The notes under the pieces are model-generated. The model saw only the letters and a list, made by a program, of their open reading frames with translations, was not told where the DNA came from and did not search any database. The position numbers and the translations under genes are program-made. A stretch of DNA of 8,789 nucleotides, from contig JAJRRE010000468.1 of assembly GCA_024279745.1 (NCBI GenBank), forward strand, positions 1 to 8,789. The letters are read 5' to 3'. Positions within the stretch are counted from its first letter, which is position 1. Each line of letters starts with the position of its first letter. The stretch comes from Alphaproteobacteria bacterium (GTDB lineage Bacteria; Pseudomonadota; Alphaproteobacteria; Rhizobiales; Hyphomicrobiaceae). This document shows positions 1-6,983 of the stretch, one piece after another.

Positions 1-376
1 CACTAGCGACGTCTATCTGAAAGGTGAGGCGGGGGACGACTATCTTATTGGTGGGGCGCGCGCCGATACGCTGATCGGTGATGACGGTAATGACACTTTG
101 GCGGGCGGCGGCGGGAGGGATCAGCTCACGGGCGGAGCGGGCGCCGACTTGTTCGTGATGGGGGCCGGTTTTGGCTTGGAAATCATCAATGACTGGCAGG
201 CGGGGCTGGACAAGTTAGACTTCAGCAATATTGATGCCGTTACCGATTGTGCCTCGTTGAAGATCAGTCAATCCGGCGCCAATGCAGTGGTCAGCTATGG
301 CAGCGGTGACAATCAGTTTGTGCTGATTGGCGTCAACAGCGCCCTGTTGCATGGCGACGACTTCACATTTGTCTAG
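1..376 (+). CDS. RTX calcium-binding secreted protein, C-terminal fragment (5' end cut by window)
   Basis: The reading frame is open from base 2 and stops at TAG 374-376, giving 124 residues of the C-terminus of a longer protein. Fragment residues 8-52 are five consecutive nonapeptide repeats of the RTX type (GGxGxDxLx), for example GDDGNDTLA and GGGGRDQLT. In this family such repeats bind calcium and fold into a beta-roll outside the cell. The following ~70 residues are a non-repetitive C-terminal domain ending in DDFTFV. An acidic, hydroxylated stretch closing with a few hydrophobic residues is typical of the uncleaved C-terminal signal used by type I secretion. The next two genes encode the ABC and membrane-fusion components of such a system, which supports this protein being their cargo. 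The catalytic or adhesive domain lies outside the window, so the activity (protease, lipase, adhesin or polysaccharide-modifying enzyme) cannot be told. Confidence 0.9.
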   Translation, partial: TSDVYLKGEAGDDYLIGGARADTLIGDDGNDTLAGGGGRDQLTGGAGADLFVMGAGFGLEIINDWQAGLDKLDFSNIDAVTDCASLKISQSGANAVVSYGSGDNQFVLIGVNSALLHGDDFTFV

Positions 377-437
377 CCATGCCCCTGGCGGCCATGAAGC
401 CTTGCGGCCATGAAACCCTCGCGGCCATGAAACTTGG
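376..437 (+). repeat. Short tandem repeat, three copies of GCGGCCATGAA(A/G)C units of 16-17 bp
   Basis: Copies begin at 388, 404 and 421, each starting GCGGCCATGAA followed by a slightly variable 5-6 base tail. A degenerate partial copy (GCCATGCCCCTG) starts at 376, overlapping the last base of the RTX stop codon. A near-copy of the unit occurs in inverted orientation at 572-586. The array lies entirely outside coding sequence. Confidence 0.75.
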
Positions 438-862
438 GTCTGGCCTGATCTGGCCAAGTCTGGTTCGGGCGGCGTAGGGGGAGTACCCTAGTTGCCAGCT
501 CATCTGGGCCGTTATCTTCGCCTGACCGCATGTGCACGGTGACGCAGATGGCGCTCTTGTTGCGATAGGTTGTTTCATTTGCCGCGTGGGGTGTTTAAAA
601 TAACCGGACTGGTGCCCGAGCAGTTAGGCTCGCAGTCGCCGGCTGTGTGGCCGCGTGGTGTCCATTCCGTCTTGGTATGGGGGCGCGCCACTTAACGTGT
701 CGGCGGCGTTCGTGAAGGCGCCGTGAATGAACAGATAGTGTTGTTTTTAAATTTTAAGGGCGTTTTAGAATTGAACGGAATTTGCACAGCAGCGATCGGA
801 TACAAGGGTCGCCGTAGTCTGGACGCAACAGGAATTTGGCATAATGGTAGAGCGGTTGCTTG
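377..862. other. Gene-free region between RTX gene and ABC transporter gene
   Basis: No convincing gene is visible on either strand; the short minus-strand frames here have no recognisable motif. The stretch holds the GCGGCCATGAA tandem repeat and several small hairpins: TGGCC/GGCCA at 441-456, CGAGC/GCTCG at 617-632 and CGGCG/CGCCG at 704-723. It also holds two copies of GCCGCGTGG (581-589 and 650-658). None of the hairpins is followed by a T tract, so no standard intrinsic terminator for the RTX gene can be pointed to. An AT-rich patch at 741-770 contrasts with GC-rich flanks and is the likeliest place for a promoter of the transporter operon, but I see no good -35/-10 pair there. Confidence 0.6.
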
Positions 863-2827
863 ATGACTAATACGCGCCGCCAGAATATGCCCAGCCGACA
901 ATCTGACGTCGGTACGGCGCTGCGTCGGCGCATGACAATGTTTTCCGGCGTCGGCGTGTTCTCAGGTGTGATCAATCTGCTCGCGCTGACCGGCTCAATG
1001 TATATGCTGCAAGTTTATGATCGGGTCATTCCGTCACGGTCCGTACCGACTTTAATCGGGTTGTCGCTGCTGATGCTGGGGCTGTATCTGGTTAATGGGC
1101 TGCTCGATATGTTGCGCAGCCGGATCATGACCCGGATCGGGCTCAAATTTGACAAGGACTTGCGCGCCAACGTTTTCGATATTGTTTTATCGGTGCCGCT
1201 TAAAATGAGCCGTCATGACAAGGTTCAACCGATTCAGGACCTTGATCAGATCCGCGCTTTCCTGGCGACGCCGGGGCCGGTGGCCTTGTTTGATATGCCC
1301 TGGATACCTGTCTTCGTCATGATAATTTACTGGATGCATCCGTGGCTTGGTTTGCTGGCGATCACGGGGGCGGCGGGGTTGTTGGTGCTTGCGGTTCTGA
1401 CGGAGCTGTTGTCGAGGAAACCCGTTCGTGCCGCTGCTGCAAGTGGGGCCGACCGCCAGATATTTGGCGATGCGGCGCGGCGTAATGCCGAAGTCATTCG
1501 CGCTTTGGGAATGGGCGAGCGTATGAAGTCGATTTGGATGGAGCAGTCTCGGCGCCATCTCATTGATCACCTGGGGGCGTCCGACGTTGTTGGCGGTCTG
1601 GGATCGGCAACCAAGGTCTTGCGCATGATATTGCAATCGGCGATGCTTGGACTGGGCGCCTATCTGGTAATTCTGGGCGAGGCCAGTCCCGGCATCATGA
1701 TCGCCGGATCAATCCTTTTATCCCGGGCGCTGGCGCCGATTGAAATTGCCATTGCCAATTGGCGCGGCTTTATTGCGGCGCGCCAGAGCTATCGGCGCTT
1801 ACAAAACCTATTTCGTGTTCTGCCGCAAACTCAAAATATAATGCCATTGCCCGCACCGCAGAAGACCTTGAGCGTTGAAGAAATATGGGTTGGCGCGCCA
1901 GGCGACAATCAGCCGATCATTTACAATATTTCTTTCGCTCTGACTGCCGGCGATGGTCTGGGTATCATTGGTAAAAGTGCGTCGGGAAAATCGACGTTGG
2001 CGCGAGCGTTGGTCGGCATTTGGGAGCCGCTGCCGCAGCGCGGTGCTGTGCGCCTTGATGGAGCAAGCTTGGACCAATGGGCACCGGCGCATCTGGGGCA
2101 ATATATTGGATACCTGCCGCAGGAAATAGAATTGTTTGAAGGATCTATCGCGCAGAATATCGCGCGTTTTGATCCTGAAATGACCAGCGGCGAGATTATA
2201 GCGGCGGCAACCAAAGCCGGCGTTCATGACATGATTTTGAAATTGGAAAAGGGATATGACACGGCCATCGGTCAGGGCGGCGTGGCGTTATCTGCTGGGC
2301 AACGCCAAAGAATTGGCTTGGCCCGCGCGCTTTATAGCGATCCTTTTTTAGTCGTGTTGGATGAGCCTAATTCCAATCTTGACCGGGAAGGTGAGCTGGC
2401 CCTGGGCGGCGCCATTAAAGGCGTGCGCTCGCGCGGCGGTATTGTGATTGTGATCGCGCACCGGTCTTCGGCACTTGCCAATGTTGATCAGGTGTTGGCC
2501 ATCGCGGATGGCAAAACCAAGGCGTTTGGACCAAGAGACGAGGTGCTGGCACAGTTGATGCAAATTGCGGCTCAGGCGAACCCCGCGCCGCGCGATGAAC
2601 AGCGCGCTCCTGTGCGCCCATATGACGTGACAGCTGCTGCTGCCCCGCAGCCAATGGCGGCGGAGGATAACGCGCAGCAGGCAAACAGCAACGCGCAGCA
2701 GGCGGCCACACCAACAGCCACACCAACAGCCACACCAACAGCCATGCCAACAGGCGCGCATGCACCAGCGCTTAACCAATCGGCCATCGATAACATTGTT
2801 CTGGATCGATTTAAGGGGGACAGGTAA
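863..2827 (+). CDS. Type I secretion system permease/ATPase (PrtD family ABC transporter)
   Basis: This is the inner-membrane ABC exporter that energises type I secretion of RTX proteins. Counting from ATG 863 (654 residues), the N-terminal half carries several hydrophobic segments (about 28-50, 62-83, 142-180 and 254-285), including the PrtD-typical stretch GSMYMLQVYDRVIPSRS. The C-terminal ATPase domain has Walker A GKSASGKST (370-378), Q-loop Q420, signature LSAGQRQRIGLARAL (476-490), Walker B/D-loop VVLDEPNSNLD (498-508) and H-loop H533. All nucleotide-binding motifs are intact, so it should be active. Family members usually end at about 575-590 residues; this one has a further Q/A/P/T-rich tail of ~70 residues built partly from short DNA repeats. 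A TTG at 860 directly precedes the ATG and could also start translation; ATG 887 is a further option. No strong ribosome-binding site is visible. The stop overlaps the next start (TAATG), showing co-transcription with the fusion protein. Confidence 0.95.
   Translation: MTNTRRQNMPSRQSDVGTALRRRMTMFSGVGVFSGVINLLALTGSMYMLQVYDRVIPSRSVPTLIGLSLLMLGLYLVNGLLDMLRSRIMTRIGLKFDKDLRANVFDIVLSVPLKMSRHDKVQPIQDLDQIRAFLATPGPVALFDMPWIPVFVMIIYWMHPWLGLLAITGAAGLLVLAVLTELLSRKPVRAAAASGADRQIFGDAARRNAEVIRALGMGERMKSIWMEQSRRHLIDHLGASDVVGGLGSATKVLRMILQSAMLGLGAYLVILGEASPGIMIAGSILLSRALAPIEIAIANWRGFIAARQSYRRLQNLFRVLPQTQNIMPLPAPQKTLSVEEIWVGAPGDNQPIIYNISFALTAGDGLGIIGKSASGKSTLARALVGIWEPLPQRGAVRLDGASLDQWAPAHLGQYIGYLPQEIELFEGSIAQNIARFDPEMTSGEIIAAATKAGVHDMILKLEKGYDTAIGQGGVALSAGQRQRIGLARALYSDPFLVVLDEPNSNLDREGELALGGAIKGVRSRGGIVIVIAHRSSALANVDQVLAIADGKTKAFGPRDEVLAQLMQIAAQANPAPRDEQRAPVRPYDVTAAAAPQPMAAEDNAQQANSNAQQAATPTATPTATPTAMPTGAHAPALNQSAIDNIVLDRFKGDR
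2669..2703 (+). repeat. Two copies of a 14-bp direct repeat in the ABC transporter tail
   Basis: AACGCGCAGCAGGC occurs at 2669-2682 and 2690-2703, 21 bases apart, so the two copies are in frame and encode the related heptads NAQQANS and NAQQAAT. They lie next to the 12-bp minisatellite and form part of the same low-complexity tail. Confidence 0.85.
2705..2752 (+). repeat. 12-bp in-frame minisatellite, four units, encoding ATPT repeats
   Basis: The unit GCCACACCAACA occurs three times exactly (2705, 2717 and 2729), followed by a fourth copy with two differences (GCCATGCCAACA at 2741-2752). It encodes three ATPT tetrapeptides and then AMPT near the C-terminus of the ABC transporter. Because the unit is a multiple of three, gain or loss of copies changes tail length without shifting the frame. 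Confidence 0.95.
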
Positions 2828-4161
2828 TGCCGACATCCGTCAAATTTTCACCAATCGACCATGAGCCGGGAGATCCTTCCGACGGCATATGGAAATATAT
2901 GTTGGTCGGTGTGATTGCCATCGTGGTATTGGTTGGCGGCGTTGGTGGTTGGGCGGTTACTACAAATATTTCCGGAGCGGTAATTGCATCAGGGGTCGTT
3001 GTGGTTGAAAGCAGCGTCAAAAAGGTGCAACACCCCACCGGCGGTGTGGTTGGCGCGATATTGGTCAAGGAGGGCGACAGTGTCACCGCCGGTGATTTGC
3101 TGATCCGTCTTGACGAAACAGTAACGCGGGCAAATCTGCAGATCATCACCAAGCAGCTGGATGAATTGGCGGTTCGCATGGCCCGGTTGAAGGCCGAACG
3201 TGATAATGAAAATCGCATCACCTTTCCCAAGGCGATTGCAGCGCGGACCGCAGAGCCCGGACTGCTGCAGATTATTCGCGGTGAGAGCAATTTATTCGCC
3301 TCTCGTCGCCGCGCCGTCGAAGGACAAAAAGAACAACTGCGCAATCGGATCGCGCAATTGCGTGAAGAGATTTTGGGTTTGCAGGCGCAAGAAAATTCCA
3401 AGTCCACCGAAATTGGCATGATCACGTCTGAGCTGGACGGGATGCGTGCGTTGATGGTTAAAAATCTTGTGCCCAAAAGCCGGGTGACATCGATGCGCCG
3501 CGAAGTCACCAGAATTGAAGGCGAGCGGGCGCGGCTGGCGGCGTCGGTTGCGCAAACAAAAGGGCGCATAGTTGAAACCAATCTGCAAATGCTGCAGATA
3601 GACCGGCAGTTGGAAGCGGATATTATCAAAGAAATCCGAGAAATTCAGGCCGAAGAAGCGCAATTGATTGAACGCAAGATCGCCGCAAGTGATCAGCTGA
3701 AACGGGTTGATATTCGTGCGCCGAAGAGCGGCCTCGTGCATCAGTTGGAAATTCATACAATTGGCGGCGTCATTCGCCCCTCCGACACATTGATGCAGAT
3801 TATTCCCAAAAATGATCGCCTGGTCGTCGAGGCGAGAATTGCACCAGAGGATATTGCAAATGTCTATCTTGCGCAAAAAGCCTTCATTCGCTTCTCAGCC
3901 TTTAATCAGCGCACAACTCCTGAACTGAACGGCATGATTGAGCGCGTTGGTGCCGATCTGACCTCTGATCCGCAAACGCAGATCGGGTATTATTTGGCGC
4001 GGATAAGTCTGCTGGCGGGGGAGATGGAGAAATTGGGCGATCTAAAACTGGTTCCAGGAATGCCCGTTGAGATCCATATGAGGACCGGGGACCGCACAGC
4101 CTTCGCCTATTTAATGCAACCGCTGCGGGATCAAATGCGCCGCGCTTTCAAACAACAATGA
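2827..4161 (+). CDS. Type I secretion membrane fusion protein (HlyD/PrtE family)
   Basis: This 444-residue periplasmic adaptor links the ABC exporter to an outer-membrane TolC-like channel. After a short cytoplasmic N-terminus there is one membrane-spanning helix at about residues 24-45. Then comes a lipoyl/barrel-sandwich half motif (about 49-97, including GVVVVESSVKKVQHPTGG and VKEGDSVTAGDLLIRLD). Residues about 100-290 are rich in charged heptads and form the expected long coiled-coil hairpin. The second lipoyl half follows at IRAPKSGLVHQLEIHTIGG (296-314). The C-terminal beta-barrel ends with a stretch around LVPGMPVEIHMRTGDRT that matches the HlyD-family C-terminal pattern. The start is well supported: AAGGGGGA (2813-2820) lies 6 bases upstream of the ATG, which overlaps the transporter stop by one base. 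The length is normal for PrtE/HlyD-type proteins. It is very likely translationally coupled to the transporter. Confidence 0.95.
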   Translation: MPTSVKFSPIDHEPGDPSDGIWKYMLVGVIAIVVLVGGVGGWAVTTNISGAVIASGVVVVESSVKKVQHPTGGVVGAILVKEGDSVTAGDLLIRLDETVTRANLQIITKQLDELAVRMARLKAERDNENRITFPKAIAARTAEPGLLQIIRGESNLFASRRRAVEGQKEQLRNRIAQLREEILGLQAQENSKSTEIGMITSELDGMRALMVKNLVPKSRVTSMRREVTRIEGERARLAASVAQTKGRIVETNLQMLQIDRQLEADIIKEIREIQAEEAQLIERKIAASDQLKRVDIRAPKSGLVHQLEIHTIGGVIRPSDTLMQIIPKNDRLVVEARIAPEDIANVYLAQKAFIRFSAFNQRTTPELNGMIERVGADLTSDPQTQIGYYLARISLLAGEMEKLGDLKLVPGMPVEIHMRTGDRTAFAYLMQPLRDQMRRAFKQQ

Positions 4162-4196
4162 GGCAGTGTCCGGGATCTGCCGAAGAAAACTTTTTT
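4162..4196 (+). terminator. Possible weak intrinsic terminator after the secretion operon
   Basis: Immediately after the fusion-protein stop, GGCAG (4162-4166) can pair with CTGCC (4177-4181) around a 10-base loop. A run of six T lies at 4191-4196. The 9-base gap between stem and T run is larger than in a classical terminator and the stem is short, so this is tentative. Its position at the end of the two-gene operon is as expected. Confidence 0.3.
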
Positions 4197-4292
4197 AATG
4201 TAGAAGGCTGGGTTAACTCTAAAACAATTTCAGATGTGTTGCTGTATTCACATGGTTTCAACCTCGATACCTGTGCTGCTCCTGCTCTGCGA

Positions 4293-4323
4293 TTGGCAGG
4301 CCAGTCATATCTTGGCCTATAGT
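4293..4323 (+). promoter_or_regulatory. Candidate promoter for the rmlD-like gene (TATAGT box)
   Basis: TTGGCA (4293-4298) and TATAGT (4318-4323) each match the sigma-70-type consensus at five of six bases, but the 19-base spacer is long. The TATAG box lies 108 bases before the start codon. Similar boxes occur at matching distances before the next two genes. A competing candidate lies closer to the gene at 4347-4374. Confidence 0.3.
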
Positions 4324-4346
4324 CGTCACATCTAAAGGCGCCGGGC

Positions 4347-4374
4347 TTGACGCATCATGTTTTGAAACTAGATT
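4347..4374 (+). promoter_or_regulatory. Alternative promoter for the rmlD-like gene
   Basis: TTGACG (4347-4352, five of six to consensus) is followed after 16 bases by TAGATT (4369-4374, four of six). Spacing is near optimal and transcription would begin about 45 bases before the ATG. This is assigned from consensus alone and is mutually uncertain with the upstream TATAGT candidate. Confidence 0.3.
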
Positions 4375-4425
4375 TGAGCTATCATCCCGGCTGTCGGTAT
4401 CGGCCAATTTGAGGAAATTTGAAAC

Positions 4426-5310
4426 ATGCGGCTTTTGATTGCAGGATGGCAAGGGCAGGTGGCCCGGGCTTTGGCCGAGGCAGCGCCAGGTTGTGCTGAT
4501 GTGGACGCATGTGCGATTGGCCGCCCGGCACTCGATATTTGTGAAATGAAAACAATTACGCGCGCGCTTGCTGAAGTGCGTCCCGATGTGGTGATTAACA
4601 CAGCCGCATATACGGCTGTAGACAAAGCAGAAAGCGACGCTGAAGCGGCGTTTGCGCTTAATCGCGATGGCGCGCAGATGCTGTCGCAGGCGGCGGCCGA
4701 GCGCGGTGCAGCAATTATCCATTTGTCGACAGATTATGTGTTCGATGGCACAAAACCTGAAGCTTATGTTGAAGAAGATCCGCCGCAGCCGGCCACCATT
4801 TATGGGCGCTCGAAATTGGCTGGCGAGCTGGCTGTACAAGAGGCAAATCCCAAACATATTATTTTGCGGACAGCTTGGGTGTACAGCCCGTTTGGGCAGA
4901 ATTTTGTTAAAACCATGTTGCGTTTGGCAAAGACCCGCCATGAAATAGGCGTTGTTGGTGACCAGATTGGCAGTCCGACTTATGCGCCGCATTTGGCCCA
5001 GGCAATCTTGGATATTGCCCGTCAGATCTGCGGTGAAAATCAAAATGCGCCCTGGGGTGTTTATCATATAGCCGGCGGCGGCACGACCAGTTGGTGTGAC
5101 TTTGCTCGCGAAATTTTCAACCAATCAGAAGCGGTTGGTGGTCCAAATGCTACAGTGAACCAAATTTCGACGTCAGACTATCCGACTGCTGCGCAACGAC
5201 CGATGAATTCGCAATTGAATTGCACTAAAGTACTGAATTGCTTCGGCCAAGCGCAGCCCGCCTGGCAAAATGGAGTGCAAGATTGCGTTACCCGACTATT
5301 AGTGCATTAA
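4426..5310 (+). CDS. rmlD: RmlD-family NAD(P)-dependent 4-keto-sugar-nucleotide reductase (dTDP-4-dehydrorhamnose reductase family)
   Basis: This 294-residue cytoplasmic protein belongs to the extended SDR superfamily. RmlD reduces dTDP-4-keto-L-rhamnose to dTDP-L-rhamnose with NAD(P)H; relatives reduce other 4-keto sugar nucleotides. The N-terminal Rossmann motif is MRLLIAGWQGQVARAL (G7, G10 and A13 in place of a third glycine). The family stretch PDVVINTAAYTAVDKAE (53-69) is present. Catalytic residues are T102 in HLSTDYVFDGT and the YxxxK pair Y126/K130 in YGRSKLAGE. LRTAWVYSPFGQNFV (147-161), VGDQIGSPTYA (177-187) and RPMNSQLNCTKV (258-269) match the substrate-binding and C-terminal regions of the family. 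GAGGA (4411-4415) sits 10 bases before the ATG. The length is normal. No rmlA, rmlB or rmlC is in the window, so either the rhamnose genes lie elsewhere or this enzyme acts on the product of the dehydratase at 7051. Confidence 0.9.
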   Translation: MRLLIAGWQGQVARALAEAAPGCADVDACAIGRPALDICEMKTITRALAEVRPDVVINTAAYTAVDKAESDAEAAFALNRDGAQMLSQAAAERGAAIIHLSTDYVFDGTKPEAYVEEDPPQPATIYGRSKLAGELAVQEANPKHIILRTAWVYSPFGQNFVKTMLRLAKTRHEIGVVGDQIGSPTYAPHLAQAILDIARQICGENQNAPWGVYHIAGGGTTSWCDFAREIFNQSEAVGGPNATVNQISTSDYPTAAQRPMNSQLNCTKVLNCFGQAQPAWQNGVQDCVTRLLVH

Positions 5311-5381
5311 ATCACACCTAAGTGTTTCTACCTATTTCAGGCCCGTGAATGGATAAAGGGCATTTGTGATGATAGGGATGC

Positions 5382-5408
5382 TTGGCTATTATGCCTTGGG
5401 TCTATAGA
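5382..5408 (+). promoter_or_regulatory. Candidate promoter/operator for the aminotransferase gene (TATAGA box in a 10-bp palindrome)
   Basis: TTGGCT (5382-5387) and TATAGA (5403-5408) are separated by 15 bases, short for a sigma-70 promoter. The box is inside the perfect palindrome GTCTATAGAC (5400-5409), which could be a protein-binding half of a larger site. It lies 104 bases before the start codon. A second -10-like TATGAT at 5462-5467 has no matching -35. Confidence 0.25.
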
Positions 5409-5506
5409 CTGAAACAGTGTTCATTGTGGGAACCATTATATGCCGACTTGCAATTTAGCGGTATGATTTTACTTTGATTCGTTTACATCGCTCCGGGAAC
5501 CTACTG

Positions 5507-6682
5507 ATGACAAACCCTTCTTGGCCCAAATGGCCTGTGTTTTCACAGGAAGAAATTGGTCGTGTCGAGCAGGTTTTGTTGTCCGGAAAGGTAAATTACT
5601 GGACTGGTAGCGAAGGCCGGGCTTTCGAAGTTGAATTTGCGGAATTTTGCGAAGCAGACCATGCGGTAGCGTTGACCAACGGCACGGTGGCGCTGGAATT
5701 GGCCTGGAAAGCACTGGGAATATCCCCAGGTGACGAAGTAATTGTAACGGCGCGCTCGTTCATAGCTTCGGCAACGTCAGTTATTTGGCAAGGTGGGATA
5801 CCAATTTTTGCCGACGTTGATCGTGATAGCCAAAACATAACAGCAGAAACAATCGCGCCGTTAATTACTTCCAAAACCAAAGCAATCTTATGCGTTCATT
5901 TGGCCGGTTGGCCGTGCGACATGAACCCAATTCTCGATCTTGCAAAAGCACATAATCTGTTCGTTGTTGAAGATTGCGCACAGGCCCACGGAGCGAGATA
6001 TTGCGGCCGCCCGGTTGGTGCCATTGGCGACATTGGTGCTTGGTCTTTCTGCCAGGAAAAAGTCATAACTCTTGGCGGTGAAGGCGGCATGATTACGCTT
6101 AATGACAAAGAGCGTTGGGCGGCGATCTGGTCTCTCAAAGATCACGGGAAGTCATGGCACGCTATCAACGAACCCTTTGACAATTCTGGTTTTCGCTGGC
6201 TGCATGACTGTATTGGCACCAATGGTCGATTGACAGAAATGCAATCTGCGATTGGCCGGGTGCAACTGAGTAAAATAGAACAGTGGCATGAAGCGCGCAG
6301 GGCAAATGGCACAGCAATACAGGACTTTGCGCGCAAATGTACTGGGTTGCGCGTGCCTGAAATGCCGAACCATGTCGAACATGCTTGGTATAAATGCTAT
6401 GTATTTATTGAGGCCGATGCCCTGAAATCCGGCTGGTCGCGGGATCGTATTGTCGACGAGATCAGAAGTAATGGTGTGCCATGTTATTCTGGTTCCTGCC
6501 CGGAGATTTATCTGGAGAAGGCGATTCAGGATTTGGGATTGCAACCTGAGAAGCGCCTGCCGGTGGCCCACGAGCTTGGCGAAACAGCGCTTATGTTCCA
6601 GGTCCATCCGACATTAACATCGCAGCATATCGAGCTTACCTGCGCGGCGCTTGACGCCGTAATGACGCAAGCTGTCAAATGA
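5507..6682 (+). CDS. DegT/DnrJ/EryC1/StrS family PLP-dependent sugar aminotransferase
   Basis: This 391-residue fold-type I aminotransferase transfers an amino group, usually from glutamate, to a keto group of a nucleotide-activated sugar. Family hallmarks in order are WPVFSQEEIGRVEQVLLSG at the N-terminus, FAEFCEADHAVALTNGTVALELA (45-66), GDEVIVTARSFIASA (75-89), FADVD (101-105) and VVEDCAQAHGARY (153-165, with the PLP-contacting D156). WSFCQEKVITLGGEGGM (179-195) follows, with K185 the Schiff-base lysine. The EKVITLGGEGG variant resembles the motif of 4-amino-sugar enzymes such as PglE more than the SFxPxKxLG variant of WecE-type proteins, but subfamily cannot be fixed by eye. I chose ATG 5507, preceded by GGGAA at 5495-5499; the upstream in-frame TTG at 5474 would add 11 residues without similarity to the family. 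Length is typical. Its likely substrate is a 4-keto-6-deoxy sugar made by the downstream dehydratase. Confidence 0.92.
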   Translation: MTNPSWPKWPVFSQEEIGRVEQVLLSGKVNYWTGSEGRAFEVEFAEFCEADHAVALTNGTVALELAWKALGISPGDEVIVTARSFIASATSVIWQGGIPIFADVDRDSQNITAETIAPLITSKTKAILCVHLAGWPCDMNPILDLAKAHNLFVVEDCAQAHGARYCGRPVGAIGDIGAWSFCQEKVITLGGEGGMITLNDKERWAAIWSLKDHGKSWHAINEPFDNSGFRWLHDCIGTNGRLTEMQSAIGRVQLSKIEQWHEARRANGTAIQDFARKCTGLRVPEMPNHVEHAWYKCYVFIEADALKSGWSRDRIVDEIRSNGVPCYSGSCPEIYLEKAIQDLGLQPEKRLPVAHELGETALMFQVHPTLTSQHIELTCAALDAVMTQAVK

Positions 6683-6708
6683 GTACCGCCTTGATCTGCA
6701 ATCGGGCA

Positions 6709-6765
6709 TTGGCAATGTAACACTTCGTTGCTTAACACCTCAACAATTCGGCGCTTTGGCAATGT
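6709..6765 (+). repeat. 10-bp direct repeat TTGGCAATGT, 47 bases apart
   Basis: Identical 10-mers occur at 6709-6718 and 6756-6765, just downstream of the aminotransferase stop and upstream of the G9 tract. They could mark a small duplication or a binding-site pair; chance is possible at this length. Confidence 0.5.
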
Positions 6766-6774
6766 GTCTTTGTT

Positions 6775-6783
6775 GGGGGGGGG
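6775..6783 (+). repeat. Homopolymeric G9 tract
   Basis: Nine consecutive G residues lie 93 bases after the aminotransferase stop and about 270 bases before the dehydratase start. Runs of this length are prone to slipped-strand change. The tract is not in a recognised gene and is well upstream of the likely dehydratase promoter. Confidence 0.9.
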
Positions 6784-6924
6784 CAAAGTTCAGGCAATAC
6801 TCCAAATATTCATTAGATCACCTTTGGCCTCGGCTCACCCCGCAATGCCAGGGCGCGCGGTTACACCCCAGGTGACACAAACAGTGCCGTTCGGTACCGT
6901 TAACTCAAGCGCCGGCCTGCCTAA

Positions 6925-6953
6925 TTGCATATCTTGTTGACTGACCTTATAGA
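6925..6953 (+). promoter_or_regulatory. Candidate promoter for the dehydratase gene
   Basis: TTGCAT (6925-6930) and TATAGA (6948-6953) are separated by an ideal 17 bases. The -10 box lies 103 bases before the start codon, leaving a leader of about 90 bases that contains the two hairpins at 6984-7027. TTGACT at 6937-6942 is another possible -35 but its only partner is GATTAT after 19 bases. Confidence 0.35.
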
Positions 6954-6983
6954 AATCACTTGATTATTGGAGACGGCAAAGAG

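Noticed and set aside
2288..2304. ABC signature reads LSAGQ instead of LSGGQ
   Set aside because: The alanine form is common in PrtD-type type I secretion ATPases and is not a sign of inactivation.
2811..3629. 272-codon open frame on the minus strand opposite the fusion-protein gene
   Set aside because: It is antisense to a clear HlyD/PrtE gene, and its translation is Ser/Thr/Arg-rich with no domain pattern, as expected of a shadow frame.
4438..4470. RmlD nucleotide-binding motif GxxGxxA instead of GxxGxxG
   Set aside because: Substitution at the third glycine by alanine is common in this family, and the catalytic T, Y and K are intact.
4258..5124. 288-codon open frame on the minus strand opposite the RmlD-like gene
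   Set aside because: It overlaps almost all of a convincingly conserved reductase. The translation is rich in C, R, H and N with no family motif.
6728..6940. 70-codon open frame on the plus strand starting with TTG
   Set aside because: No ribosome-binding site, no recognisable domain or signal, and it runs across a G9 tract. Not strong enough to call as a gene, although a small unknown product cannot be excluded.
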